A stretch of 64,000 bases of DNA from Fragilariopsis cylindrus CCMP1102 (GCA_900095095.1 FMBT01000363.1:62001-126000), one strand, 5' to 3'. Shown: positions 1 through 12,577, numbered from the stretch's first letter. Numbers and translations are program-made. Notes: generated by a model not told the origin, from the sequence alone.

Positions 1-1884
1 TGGTTGTTGAGTTTTCTAGTATTTGTTTCTAGTGCTGTTTTAAAAGTATAAAGGCGTTTATCGCTCAAGGAATGACATTGTGAGTTTTTCTTAATATAGT
101 TTCTTTTTTACTATTATTTACTGGTACTATTTCAATCATGTTGTCATGCCTCCAACCTTTCCATGGTCTGAGATGTAAGTTGCAAGTGGATCCATGCATT
201 GTGTTGGTTGCTACTATTGCTTCCTCTTTGTGGTTTACTATGTCTACTATGCAGGCATGTAGGAGCTATGTCATACCAGTATGTTTAACAGCTTAATATC
301 ATAGCCACGTGTGCAACAGTAATTGTCGACTATTTCTCAGGTAGTTTTTGCGTCCTACTTTTTTGTACTGCTAGTTGATTCATTTTGTCAGTTAGTGCTT
401 TGAATGTTGCCACAGTTATGTTCTGTAGAGGTTGTTGTTGACCAGTGTTGTGGCTATTGGCTTGTTCTATCTGTTTCCATCAACCAAAGAGTATTATGAA
501 ACAAAATAACTAATACTGAGGCTGCAGGAGAATGATTCTGTACACTTCCTGTAAACTTCTACATGCCATGTAAAGGTTGTCCAATAATAAAGTTGTATAT
601 ATCACAGGTACATCTACTCCTGGCACATGTACTGGTTTCTGTCTATTCCTATTAATCAGATAATATGAAACATCAGCAGAAGAACTGTTTGTTGTGTGAC
701 CAAATATACTGTTGTAAATTTTTCCTCTAAACTTCTGCATGTCACTGATTAATGGTCCACTCCTGGCATGCTGCTGGTTTTACCTATTACTTTCAACCAG
801 GCAATAATAGTATTTAGTAAGAATAAAAGAAGTGTTAGTTTTTCCTGAAAACTTCTGCATGTAAAGTAAAGTTTGTCACACAGCAATATTGTTGGATCAC
901 TATATACTAGTGGAATAGATTCCTGGCAAATAATGATACGTATTCACATTCAGAAGGTTCTGATTCTTTCTCCTGTCAGCTAAACTATATGTAGAAGAAC
1001 AACTAGAACTGCTGATGTGTGGGAATTTCTGGAGGCAAATGACGGCTATATTGGTGTATCTCACCACTGTTTCATCCACTCCTGTTCATTATTTCTGTCA
1101 ACCAAACCGTGTGAGAATCTGTTCTACACTTAATGTGTAAAATACATGTGTAGTAGAAATTTCATATATAGAGTTGCGAGTGAGTCAGTTGCTAGTAGAC
1201 TCATGCATGGTGCATGCAAGTATTGTTGTACATATATGGTGCATGCTATATTTTAGGGCTACTACTAGTAAGGTTATATCCCTAATAGCAGTTTAAATCA
1301 TGGAAAGCATTGTGCATACCCAGAGATTATTTTTGCTATTATTAATGCATTTGAAGGGACACCAATCAAAGTCAATGGTATGTACAAATCATTTCTGTGC
1401 ATATTTTGGTGAGGTTCAGTATTCAAATAACTAAGGTAAGGATGGAAGACTGCTACTTTTAAATTGGTCAAATCATCGTTACACCAACCAACTTTATTAC
1501 ATTATCATCTTTTAACAGTGAAAAAAATATGTTCTCATGACCTGTAAATATGTCTAGCTACCTTAGTTCACTAGACTGAAGACTTCTATGCTATTAACAG
1601 CTTTCAAGCTATGGACCCATACATGGGTCAACTTTTGGGGGTCCTTTTTAAGGGGTATTTCTCCCTCAAAAATGGGACTTAGCGCTCCATGTTGAGACAC
1701 AGTACCTCTCTGTTCAAGGGCACATTCTGCATCCTTTCTTATCAAGATAAAATACCCTCCAATCGTTAGCCCGGAAAAATTAATTAGGGGCTACAGTAGA
1801 ACCTATTTTGACTGTTCCGGGATCAAAAAATAATATTTAGTTTATAAATCCAAAATAATTTAACATATTCGAATCAACACTACC
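1..1884. other. Gene-free AT-rich stretch
   Basis: No reading frame here resembles a protein; the longest frames are under 80 codons and lack composition or motifs typical of the genes in this window. Three diverged copies of a block centred on AAACTTCT-CATGT are visible near 548, 718 and 838, each followed by text resembling ACTCCTGGCA, which suggests an old degraded tandem repeat. Nothing else can be supported. Confidence 0.5.
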
Positions 1885-2440
1885 ACTGTGTACCCTTGTT
1901 TGTCAAACAAGGGGAAAAAAATTTCCCTTGTTTCAAACAAGGAAACAAGTAGTTCCCTTGTTTTTGCGCGAAATATATCGCAATTAGGAGAATTATTAAG
2001 AATTGAAATGGAAAATAGATATCAATTTGTTTAATACAAACTTATGAGACAAAATATAGATATTTGTACTGTTAATAGAGAGAAAAAGTGTGGGTTGAAT
2101 TTAGTCATTTGGGGAAAATTCTATGAGGTTGTAATGGGATGGTAGGCAGATTTCGAATCACCAGGAAGAGGTGCATACGAGAGGAGGATCACAGGTCTAA
2201 TAACCAATAGATAAACTAATAGGGAAGTACAGATGTCTCTATTATTGTTATATTAGTTAATGCGATAGTTATTTTACTGTTATTGGTATATTAGGAGAGG
2301 ACCTATTATCAACAGGAATGAGATTTGGCGCGTTAAAACAAGGGAACAACGTGTTCCCTTGTTTCATACCCCTAATATATCTCAATTTTATCCCCTCCCC
2401 TCTAATAATTATATCGCCGAGTTGTTATGTTCCACCCAAA
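1885..2440. repeat. Fold-back (MITE-like) element, copy 1
   Basis: The outer parts hold inverted copies of ACAAGGG/CCCTTGT (about 1894-1960 and 2335-2372). The core (about 2000-2260) matches, in the opposite orientation, the core of the element at 15893-16590, and also that at 20448-21551. Shared landmarks are TTTAATACAAACT, GGTTGAATTT-GTCATTTGG, TTCGAATC-CCAGGAA and AGAGGTGCAT. The right end, with ATAAAATTGAGATATATTAG read on the minus strand, matches the left end of copy 2. No coding sequence is present. Boundaries are approximate and no target-site duplication could be identified. Confidence 0.65.
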
Positions 2441-3239
2441 GTTTTTCATCTTTTTTGAATGAAAATTATCGCGTGTTTTTAGCTACTGTACTGTACTACC
2501 CTTCCCAAGGTACTTCCTCCAGTCAACGCTTATTGACTGCGCGCTATTGCTTAAAAATTTAGCGTGTGTTATTAACGCGTTCAACGGTCAATCTTGATTT
2601 TTTTAACCTGCATTTCACACATGCTAATTTAGTCTATCAGGTTGCCTATTTCAGCTAGGGTAAAACCTTATGGATGTTGAAATATGAAGTCTGTATAGAA
2701 TAATAGTTTAGATGGAACCTTCAAATTTTGAAAGAAATTGTTTATTGATTGAGTTGCACACAGTTGAATGATGTATAGGTTTACTAGTATTTGCTAGTTA
2801 TTTTTTGGGCATTATTTAGTTTTTTGAGTGATATCGTGTCAATTAGACGCTACTGTAAATTTTCAGACGATAGCGGGCGGTCAATAAGCGCTCGCTGGAG
2901 GAAGTACTAACTTGAACGCACGAACAACTGAACTGGCCTTATTAGCTTGAGCACGAATGTAGAGTCTCCACTCACGTAGAATCACCTCCGTAGAAACGCG
3001 CATCATTGATTTTATCCTGTATGTAACATTGTAGCGCGCGCGCCAAATTTTCGCGATACACATACTGCAAATCTAACTTTCAATTCAATGGAAAAGGATT
3101 GAAAACAGGATAGACACCTCAATTGCTATATTAATTGCGTGCACTTCTGACACATCCTTGATTGCTATAAGTAGAAGTGTTCCCCAAAAGTGCACGCGGT
3201 TAAACCGATTTCTAATATGACATACTTAAGCTCACTTTT
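2441..3239. other. Gene-free stretch
   Basis: No supported gene. The short segment at 2780-2830 (ACTAGTATTTGCTAGTTATT followed by GGGCATTATTTAG) resembles the terminal repeat of the larger element family seen at 3245, 33411 and 62500, so a decayed terminus may lie here. Confidence 0.35.
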
Positions 3240-5270
3240 CAGCGTACGAATATAAAAAAAATTATGCCAATATAAAAACTAAATCATGCCCGAATTTTAC
3301 TAGTATTTGTTAGTCTAATATATGATAACAGCTTTTAGCATCAAGTATATACACCTAAAAAGTAATTTTTTTGGAAAAAAAACCCATGAAGTTTACAATT
3401 GACCTATTGAATGGAGATATAATATATTCCTTAGTCTCGTCGGCCTACTAGTATCTCACAATGTAGGCTCATACACAGCACACATCATCTTTTTATTAGA
3501 TATCTTGTTCAGGACACAAAGCAGGGTAGAACTTCCAAGAAAATGCTTCTATTTGGTCAGGGAGAGTTCCTCTACCTTATCATGTGTGTAATACATAATG
3601 GTCTTAAAATATATGGAAGGCAAACTTTCAGTTCATGTACACATACTGTAACGCACCATGTTACTAGTTAATTTGATACGGCTATTATTTTTGCTACAAC
3701 AACTTTTTTTGGAAAATAAAATCATGGAACCCATTATATACTTAATATTTATATGTATGCAAGACAATGGGTACATCCAGGGGTTTCCTTTCTTCGTCAC
3801 GGAACAAAAACCAATAAATACCCTATTTCAGCTAAAATCCACTTAAAATAATTTTGCACGAGATGTAGCATATGAACCAGAAGCCCCAATGGTTTCGGCT
3901 TTAGGTGGGTTAGTTTATTTTATGAGTATTTGTGTGAAAATACATGTCAAAATTTGTTTTGGAGCATAAATCAGCCCACAGTGATTATTTTAAGCACAGT
4001 CCTTGATTGTTTTTTATGAGATATTCTTGAAAACAGGGGTAAACTGCAATTACATCCAAAATAATGGTGGGTTGGGATGATGATGGTTTCTATCCACAAT
4101 TAATAGTGTATGAGGACCTTACCTAACCCTCCTATCATTTTTTTGTATGTGTGGTTGAAGAGAAAATGTAGATTAAGCTGGGTAAGTATGCACTCAAATC
4201 AGTCCTATTTTGTAGCAACATGCACCAAAAACATTCTTGTTTGGAATGGTTCAAATGTAGAACTTTGTTTTCTTTGGGTGAACCAGCCTCCATATAGTGG
4301 ATTAGGACCTTGCCTAACCCTCCTATCACTTTTTCATACGTGTGGTTGAAGAGAAATGTAGATTTGGCTGGGTAGGTATGCACAAAAATCAGTCCTATTT
4401 TTGTGGAATGGTGTGTTTATTATTTATTTTAATATATAGAAATGACAGAAACAAATGCAAGCTATATTAATCTATCTTAACAAAACTAGGGTGGATATGG
4501 TTGGTTGGTGTTTCAATGCATCAGCTCACTGTCACACTCATTAACAATGTTAAGCTAGGCTAGAGTAGTGAAATAGATATGTTATCAATTATTATGAGCT
4601 ACTATATCTAGTGTTTGTATTGCTTGTAATTGATGTGAGGTATGTTTGACTGTTAGTCTTGTGTCAGTTGGTGGTGCCGGTGTCAGTTGGTGATGCCGGT
4701 TGTAGTATTTGAATACTTACTAGTAACGGCACGAGGAGGCTAGATAAGTGAGGATGCCAGCGCGCAGGGGGCTCTGGTAAACTCAACAAACAATGTTGGT
4801 TGTATTATAGAATATGAGAAACATCCTGTTGGTTGTTGTTGCATTAAAATAAGTAGATACATGTAGAACAGCAGCTGCACACATATTACTTTTGTACAGT
4901 TACTTTGGGTGTTATCTTATGCATGTAGTTGATGTTGTTGACTAATTATTTTGGAAAAAAAAAGTGATGGTAGCAACTATATACATAATATAAATCCCAC
5001 ACAATGCCTAACTACCCTCCTGGACCATTATTGGCAGAATGATACACGTAGAACAGCAGCTGCACACATATTACTTTTGTACAGTTACTTTGGGTGTTAT
5101 CTTATGCATGTGGTAGATGTTGCTGACTAATTATTTAGGAAAAAAAAAATGATGGTAGCATCTATATACATGATAAAACTAGCCCAAATTGATTTCAACT
5201 ATGGAGATTATTTAGTTTTTTTAAATCTGATTTGGAGATTATTTAGCTTTTATTATTTGATTTTTGCAGT
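3240..5270. repeat. Large TIR-type repeat element, copy A
   Basis: From about 3240 to 4500 the sequence runs parallel to 33411-34520 at clearly recognisable similarity: same start with ATATAAAAACTAAATC, then ACTAGTATT-GTTAGT, TAGCATCAAG-ATATACACC, GGTTAGTTTATTTTATGAGTAT and TGGTGGGTTGGGATGATGATG. The first 200 bp also match, inverted, the end of the element at 62300-62520, so this is a terminal inverted repeat. Inside, two pairs of direct repeats occur with spacings of about 190 bp (4112 and 4303) and 185 bp (4863 and 5048). No protein is recognisable. The right boundary is uncertain. Confidence 0.55.
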
Positions 5271-5470
5271 TAAAATGTGGGTCTGAAACGAAATAAAAAA
5301 TCGACCGTTAGGTGATTTTCTATATAATATTTGAATATCGCGCATGGCAAACGCAGTACTGAGTGGAGACTCTAGAATGATTTTTTCGTTTTGTTAAATT
5401 TCTTACTCGATTTCTTACTCGTCTAACGCATATCCGATAATTAATTAATTCGTGAGTGAGTGAGTCAAGA

Positions 5471-7184
5471 ATGATATATATAATAATGCTACTAATAGAG
5501 AATGATAATAATAAAGTATGGGGTGAATATATTAAATTAATTGATATTGATAATATAATAATCCTTCAACAACAACATCAAAAAGGTGGTGAAGAAAAAG
5601 TGAATGACAATGAAAAGGAAGATACAGAAGCGATGATGACGACGGCGACGACGACGACGACGACGGTTATGGCGAGTATGACTGATGATCAATGTCAACG
5701 TCAACGTCGTCGGTTTTTAGCAGCATCCGCGGTTAAGGAATTATTCTTTGATAATAAACAAGTTTATAATTTATTAAAAGATGATTTTGAAAATACTACT
5801 ACTACTGCAAGTGCAAGTACAAGTGCTTCCGATTCCAATTCCAATTCCAATTCCACCAAAGGAAACAACAACAATAAAGACAAAGACAAAGACAACGACA
5901 AATGCGGCAACGAAGGCAAAGGCAAAAATAGCGATAGCGATAATAATAAAGTACATGGTATATCAGTTTGGGTGATTGTTAGTGATGTGAATGATTCAGT
6001 ACAATATCATATTGATTATGCTGAAATGTTTCGTTATCAAACTAATATTATATATCCACCAATGGTACGTTTTAATATGTTAATACATTAAAATCGATAG
6101 TGTTAATACTATTAAAGAAGAATTCAAGTACCATACTACAGTACGATCAATACTGTAGGACTACTGACTACCAAAGTTATCTCTCTTTCTGTAATTCTCC
6201 ACTCTCTACGTTTTCACTTTTCTATTCTGATCTTAAACACTACATCTTTCATCCAATCAATCCAATCAATCCAATCAATCATTATTTTAGTACGGTTCAA
6301 CATTACAAATATCACCCATTAATATTGATACTACTATTAATACTACTAGCAGTAGTAGTAATGATGATGCTACCGGTAATGTCAATAATACGAAACAAAT
6401 AATGCAATCATCATCAGCAACAACACAAATGAATGGTGGTGATTTTTATGTGAATAAAAAAGGATTACATCATTATTCAAAATATAAATATAAATGTACA
6501 TTAAATCAATTAGATATTGATATTGATATTGATTTGAAAGAAGAAAAAGAAGAAGAAGTAGATACAAAACAAGATAGAATGATAAACAATAACGCAATAG
6601 ATACAAATACAAATACAAATGATAATGGTTGGATTAAGGTACCATATAAATATAATCGTGCAACAATATGTGATGGGAATTTACCACATTTTAGTTCACC
6701 TGTTACATCAATAACAACAACTACAACAGCCTCAACAACAGAGGCTGAGTCTGAGTCTGAGAAGTCAGTATCAAATAGATCAGAAGGAAAAGAAAACGAC
6801 GAAGAAGAAGAAGAAGGAATCAGTGATGGTAATGACGATGATGACGACGACGACGACGTACATGTAAATGATGATGATGATGATGATGTTGTAGTAAAAC
6901 GTGTCATTGTTGGTTTTAATGTATGTAATAATGAAATTGGTCCAATAGTTGAACAATATCCGGAACATTCCTCTAAATTCAATAAATATATCAAAATTTA
7001 TCAAGCAACAAATAAAATCAATAATAATAATAATAGTAACAGGAATGGTAAAGGTAAAGGTGGTGGTGGTGGTGGTTTTTCTATAGAAGATGCAAAAAGG
7101 AATCCAAAAATTGCATCATTCATTAAATTATTAGCAAAAAAATACAAAGAGAATATGATATCTAAAGAAATGGAATCGAATTAA
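5471..7184 (+). CDS. Putative 2-oxoglutarate/Fe(II) oxygenase-like protein, two exons
   Basis: Exons 5471-6064 and 6291-7184, joined in phase 0 by a 226-bp intron with GTACGT at the donor and TTTTAG at the acceptor. The predicted protein is 495 residues. Joining the exons restores a continuous conserved-looking block, HIDYAEMFRYQTNIIYPPM followed by YGSTLQISPI. H180-x-D182, a second His near 331 (GNLPHFSSPV) and an Arg near 402 (KRVIVGFN) have the order and spacing of the HxD...H...R set that binds iron and 2-oxoglutarate in double-stranded beta-helix dioxygenases. That assignment is an inference from the motif pattern; the substrate is unknown. Long Asp/Glu/Thr/Asn tracts interrupt the domain between 240 and 400. 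The start is the first ATG in frame. No frame break is seen. Confidence 0.7.
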
Positions 7185-7232
7185 AAATGAATCAATACAG
7201 GCAAAACACTACTTTAACTTTACTCGTTTTTG

Positions 7233-9349
7233 AACACACATTAACTTTTTTAGGCTTTTTAATTAATCAAAAACACTATGACTTTTAGGCACCAAAAAAG
7301 TACTTGATTAGTAACATTTTAACTTCTCGTCAAAGGATAGACCTGTAGTCATTTAGATTTCATTTAAAATAACGCGAAAAAACTAAATCATATCATGTGG
7401 TACTTGCTACCTGTACCACTCCACTTTCTGGCATTCTAACCCATCCCAGCATGTATAAAGTCCCAATCAGATGGTATGATCTGAGCTTAATATCCACAGG
7501 TTGGATACCTGGACCGGACTTTGGGGCGCTAGGTATGTTTCTTCACACTGGAAGATGGTAAAGAGTGTGATGCAGCTTAGGATATGGGAAAATGGCCAAT
7601 TTGGAGGGGTATGTGACCTAGTACACACTCAAAACGATGAATTGTCCCAAAGTAAGCACATGGGGTTGACCATATACACCAAAGGGAACATAAACTTGGC
7701 AAGCTATGGGCAGGACCATGCTGATGTGGGCACTAAAGGAGGAACCTATTTTGGGGCCTAAATGACCCTTTTGGGGGCTAAGTACACCCTGACACCTCCC
7801 TAACCTCCCTAAAGCCCTAGGCAATAGTTGGACCTTGTACCCATAGGCATATTATTGAGCTCCATAAAATCTTTCAAGGTTATAAGGTCTGTATTGGTGG
7901 TGTATCACGGCCTTGACTACACGCGCACTTGGCAATTAGAGAAATTGATAGCGGTGGGTTTTGACCTGTGACATCCCAAATATATGTATGGTTACCTAAA
8001 GCAATGGTATAATCCAAAACCTTTATGAGCTAGGTTGATGACTAGCTAATTTTTTTGGGATTCAGCATACCTGGTATTGGCATGGTAGCATCTCTAATGT
8101 TTTTGTAATGTGTGCATTTTGGGCTATTTTATGTCTATTCTACTGTTCCCCACCCCACCACACCACCAATATGGCAAATGTTCCAAGTATTGTTGGTATT
8201 TTGACCATATTCATATATGGAAGGTATATGGGTCTTCAAACCATGGTCCAATTCCTATGTTGTGGCAGCCTATTTCTGAATGGTACTTTGGGGCATGGAA
8301 ATATGACATGTTGGTCAAAATGCAATGTTTCTATTCTGGAGGCAAGAATAATGTATGTATGAGGGATCATGACCCTTGGTTCATCCCCTATGGGTATAGG
8401 ATGGATGACATTCCAATAATCAAACTCCACTGGAGAATTTGTGAGATAAAAATGATGCCAATCAGAACTACGTTAGCCAAGTGATGATGAACCACCAGGG
8501 ATGGTAGGAAGGAAACACAATGTTCTAGTACACTATATGGATGTTAGTGCCGGCCATCTAGTGTTGTCATCTGCAACCCTTTCAAATGAGACATTTTGTT
8601 GTTCATTTTTTCTTATCAAAAATCATGTTATTTTGTGCGTGCAACAACAGCTAAACATGGACAGAAAAGTTGTAGGAGGCAAACATGATGTTCTAGTTGT
8701 ACCCTATGTGAATGATAGTGCACCTGATCTAGCCGGTATTGTTGTCTGCAACCCTTTCAAATGAGATATCTTGTGTCTATTTCTGATCAAAAATCATCAT
8801 GTTGTATTTGTGTGCCTGCCAAAACAGTAAAATTAACTTTATTCCTCAACCACAAAAATAGAAAAGTTGTAGGAGGCAAACACAATATTCTAGTACACTA
8901 TGTGGATATTTATGCACCCGGCTCATTCAGTGTTGTCTTCTGCAACCCTTTCAAATAAGATATTTTGTGGTTCATTTCTGGTCAAAAATTGTGTTTTTTG
9001 TGCGTAAAACAACAGTAAAACGAATTTCATTCCTCAACCACATGAACAGAAAAGTTGTAGGATGCCAACACAATGGTCTAGAATACTATGTGGATGTTAG
9101 TGCACTGCCCTATTTGGTGCTGTCCTCTGCAACCCTTTCAAATAGTACTAGTTTAGTACATATAAACAATATTTTTGTACGGAATATTTTGTCCCCAAAT
9201 AAAATGCATTTTGTTCTTGGGCCCCCCTCTATGCTCATGTGGGGGGATTATTAATTATAACCAGTTACACTTTTAGGGATCTAAAAAATAGTTAATTGAA
9301 AACACTAGTTCTCAGGAAAACCACCAAATAAAAAAGTTAATGTGTGTTG
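7233..9349. repeat. TIR-bounded repeat element with internal satellite-like units
   Basis: The two ends carry a 19-bp inverted repeat, AACACACATTAACTTTTTT at 7233 and its complement ending at 9349. The element starts about 50 bp after the stop of the preceding gene. Its right third (8500-9150) is a tandem array of about four diverged units recognisable by GTTGTAGGAGGCAAACA-AAT-TTCTAGT and TGCAACCCTTTCAAAT, with spacings of 167, 197 and 188 bp. The same unit, in the other orientation, forms the arrays at 34.6-35.6 kb and 59.8-62.0 kb. The open frames inside are short and repeat-derived, so no protein is called. Confidence 0.6.
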
Positions 9350-10122
9350 CCTACATACACATAAAAATGCAACATAAGAATTAATTTGTTAATATGCAGT
9401 ATATCATAATATGCTGTACTTCCTCTTTTCTACTACTAGCTAGCTACCTTCAATAAGTGAGCGATTATGGTGAGTGAGTAATTATGTTGTTAGTGAAGTC
9501 AGGTTTTATTTAAATAGAAAATTAGCCAGAATGAACGACGGACGAACGGAGTACTTTTTTATTATTTATTTTTTGTTTGAGTCATGATGGATTATTGAGT
9601 CATGCATGATGGATCTTTTTTTTCTTTTCTTGACACCCTTTTTCTATCGTAGAAGTATTCTTGTATTTTCACTTGACACTCCCTCACGTAATTTTTTTTT
9701 AACAGAACAAACAAAATCACGTGATTGCACCAATGTAATACTGTAAGTGACAGCTGCGTTGATCATCACCGCAATCAGAAAAGGATTTCATACAGTGCAA
9801 GAAAGAAAGAAAGAAAGTACATAAAGTATAAAATTAAAAAAAGAAAGGAGAAACGACAAAATCAGCAGAAGATTATCCAATCCAACTACAGTAGCTAACA
9901 AAACACGGTACGTACATTATTGCAGTGACTACATGATATGCGATTGATTTGATGAAGCAGAACAAAATAGGAGATCTTCCTCAACATGCACCACCACACC
10001 GTATATATCTCTTGGCCGCACGCACTGGCATCTTTGCATTGACTAACTAAACTGCATTACATCCTAATCCTTCCTCCTCTTCCTCAAAACATCATAGAAT
10101 TTGTAATCCCCATTAATCAATC
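9350..10122. other. Intergenic, upstream of NTF2-like gene
   Basis: No gene. It contains poly-T tracts, a GAAA microsatellite near 9803-9815 and a CACGTGA-type E-box-like site near 9717. It presumably includes the promoter and 5' leader of the gene at 10123. Confidence 0.4.
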
Positions 10123-10848
10123 ATGCCAATTTCAATTTTATCAACCGCATTAAGTTTACCTGTATCATCACCATCACAATCAAGTCGGAAGGTCATTCAT
10201 TCAGGTGACTGGCATGATCATGATGCTAGTGGTATTATTACCGTTGAATTACCAAAAGCAATGGCTGTTATGCCAATTGAATTACTCAATGGTTGTTCTG
10301 AAATCAATTGTACAGTTATTAGTGATAATCCAGCATTAACGAATAAAATTCGTAAGCATTACTTGTCAAGATTTGGTCATCGTGATTTAAATGGTATGAT
10401 GAATGATTATTGTTCCAAGAAGAAGATAGATACAACTACTATTATTCATAATGTAACATCATTTGATAATCGTGGTAACAATGGTGGCATCCAAGAAACA
10501 CACACAAAATTAAAATTCCATGGATGTGATGAAATTCGATCATATTACTCTGATATTGTCTTTAAAATTCATGATGATCCATCCTGTACATTTGAATTAG
10601 AATCTATTAATGTTGACAATAACCAGGCAATTGTTTCATGGTCAGCAAAGACACCTACATTAAGTATTGTTGATGCTACTGATCGATACGTCTTTAATTC
10701 CGATGGATTGATTGTAAAACAATTTTTTTCATGTAAAACACATGAACGGGAAAAAATTGTTGAACGTGGCCGGTCATCATCATTTTCACGTAGTGCATCC
10801 GAAAGTAGTAATGATTATGATGGTTTCGTTGTTGAAGAGGAAAAATAA
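10123..10848 (+). CDS. NTF2/SnoaL-like domain protein
   Basis: Single-exon gene, 241 residues. Residues about 75-215 have the layout of an NTF2-like alpha+beta cone fold. An N-terminal helix contains IRKHYLSRFGHRDLNGMM, and FHGCDEIRSYYSDIVFKI is the second helix following a bulge. Alternating strands follow (CTFELESINV, NQAIVSWSAK, LSIVDATDRYVF) and end with GLIVKQFFSC. Such domains either bind small hydrophobic ligands or form isomerase/dehydratase pockets; nothing here fixes the activity. The C-terminal 35 residues are Ser-rich and acidic and are probably disordered. The start is the ATG at 10123. The gene is convergent with the TPR-like gene at 11513. Fold assignment is by pattern, not by alignment. 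Confidence 0.7.
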   Translation: MPISILSTALSLPVSSPSQSSRKVIHSGDWHDHDASGIITVELPKAMAVMPIELLNGCSEINCTVISDNPALTNKIRKHYLSRFGHRDLNGMMNDYCSKKKIDTTTIIHNVTSFDNRGNNGGIQETHTKLKFHGCDEIRSYYSDIVFKIHDDPSCTFELESINVDNNQAIVSWSAKTPTLSIVDATDRYVFNSDGLIVKQFFSCKTHEREKIVERGRSSSFSRSASESSNDYDGFVVEEEK

Positions 10849-11512
10849 TGAAAGATAAAATGCAGTAAAAGAGAAAGAGAGAACATTAGAAAGAAAAGAA
10901 AGTAATTTAGTTCATATAAGGAACATCAATTTATTGTAGGAGTTTATCAAGTCAAGCAAAACTCAACATTCTATAAGATATTAATATTTAATGCATATTA
11001 GTTTATTCGACTTTAAATGAGAAATCAAAACCACTGTAGCTTCGTGTATTCATTGTCGTATTGTACTGCATATTTGTTCACCCCTAAAAACGTTTCTCCG
11101 TGAAAGGCATTCTTAACGAAAATCCTCCTGCATATGCAGCAGCAGAAGCAAGCAAGCAATGAAATAAGAATAGGGTGAATGAATCACCCATCATTCGGTA
11201 GGATATCGCCTCTTCCCCTTGCTTCTTCTCACAATTGCTGGTAAATTGCCACGGACATACAGTAGACTAGGGAGGGGGGGAGAGGGAGGGGGGGGGGGTT
11301 ACCGGTATGATCAACAGGTTTGTGATATTTAGGAAAACTATATGAGTACAGTATCCAATAGTAACTACAATTATGAAGATAAACACAATCTTTCGGTTTA
11401 ATGTTATTGTTTATTCATGTCTCTACGTAGTATGGTCTGTTTCAATTCTACTGTGTGTCCTTGATTATTATTCCTACGCTCATCTACATATGCATTTATT
11501 ATTATCAGCTTA
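10849..11512. other. Convergent intergenic region with long G tract
   Basis: This lies between two convergent stop codons. The only conspicuous feature is a G-rich run at 11270-11298, a series of G tracts separated by single A residues, which could form a G-quadruplex on the plus strand. No gene is supported; the frame at 11373 is short and hydrophobic without motifs. Confidence 0.5.
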
Positions 11513-12577
11513 TCATGCCGCTGATGCACATACGCCATTAAAGACAATCGGTGATATATTATGAAAGAATCCATCAAATTCTTTTGAATCCAATACGTTT
11601 ACGTGTTGACTCTGTTGTCCCATATACATAATGTTATTTAATAAGTGCTGTAGGCACATAATATATTTCTTAGTATTACCCGCAACACGATGGATCTGTC
11701 CTAAATTATTAGAAAAAATCATTGTCAGGTGTAATGTAATAGTAATTCTTTTTGTGTGATTGCCGTTGCCATCGTCTTCGTCGTCTTCGTCGGCATCAGT
11801 TGTCGTCAACGTATTACATTGCGATAGATGTTCGATGTATTTAATATGTAATTGATATGCAAGTTCGTACAGTTTCAATGCACGCTGTAATGCATTGAGT
11901 TTCTTGTTGTTGGTCGAACAGTAACCAATCGTTGTTGATGAAGCTAATGATTCGTTATTAGTAATATCGATGCTCATTAGGTGATGTGCTAGTGCAAGAT
12001 TGAATATGATAATCAATGATAAAGTTGCTCCCATAAAATGATCCTCTTCAATACTACGATTATTCACAAGAAGCAATCGTCGATAAACGAATCCATCGTC
12101 ATTATTATTATTACTGTCATCGTTCATTTCCTGTGTCTTCTTCATTTGTTGCTGTCGACGATGAGTAAATGGAGTGTCGTCGTTGTTGTTGTTGGTGACA
12201 TTATCACAATCCATCGTATTTTCAGAAGAAAAGTCAACACTGTTGTTTCTTGAATGACGTTCTTTTTTGTTATTGTCAAAGTTAGAGTCAACATCATTAT
12301 CGATGTCCATTATAATCGTCGTTAAACATTTCTCTTCTTCTTCTAATACAAGGTCTGAGTCGATACAACAACATTTACATGTACAAAAACTTTCGTTTTT
12401 CCTTTCAATCATACTTCGCTCATTTAGTCTCAAAGCCTTTGTTAAAATATTAATCCCCTCTTCGTAATTGCCTTTAGTTGTGATCTGATATGCTGCTCTG
12501 TTGTTGAGCTTCTTTGATAGATAATTTAAAGGGTAAGTCTCATCCTTGCTGGGTCGTGGTAGTGTTGGTGGCGACAT
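11513..12577 (-). CDS. TPR-like diatom family protein
   Basis: 354 residues from the ATG at 12577; the frame extends six codons further upstream without another ATG. The N-terminus (NNRAAYQITTKGNYEEGINILTKAL is the start of the pattern) looks like one tetratricopeptide helix pair. After a long disordered Asp/Asn/Arg insert come IFNLALAHHL, LQRALKLYELAYQL and then NNLGQIHRV-GNTKKYIMCLQHL, which resemble further TPR-type helices. The end, SPIVFNGVCASAA, is a terminal motif I associate with a large diatom-specific family of TPR-like proteins; this is recall and was not searched. It is probably a scaffold or protein-interaction protein; partners are unknown. No membrane segment or targeting peptide is visible. 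Confidence 0.7.
   Translation of the reverse strand: MSPPTLPRPSKDETYPLNYLSKKLNNRAAYQITTKGNYEEGINILTKALRLNERSMIERKNESFCTCKCCCIDSDLVLEEEEKCLTTIIMDIDNDVDSNFDNNKKERHSRNNSVDFSSENTMDCDNVTNNNNDDTPFTHRRQQQMKKTQEMNDDSNNNNDDGFVYRRLLLVNNRSIEEDHFMGATLSLIIIFNLALAHHLMSIDITNNESLASSTTIGYCSTNNKKLNALQRALKLYELAYQLHIKYIEHLSQCNTLTTTDADEDDEDDGNGNHTKRITITLHLTMIFSNNLGQIHRVAGNTKKYIMCLQHLLNNIMYMGQQSQHVNVLDSKEFDGFFHNISPIVFNGVCASAA

Noticed and set aside
6506-6994. Long minus-strand frame with Ser runs opposite the 2OG-like gene
   Set aside because: It is the complement of the Asp/Glu/Thr codon repeats of the plus-strand gene; no motif and no ATG context.
8108-9254. Plus-strand frames of 84-124 codons in the 7.2-9.3 kb element
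   Set aside because: Repeat-derived, without conserved pattern, and the same DNA in other copies is not open.
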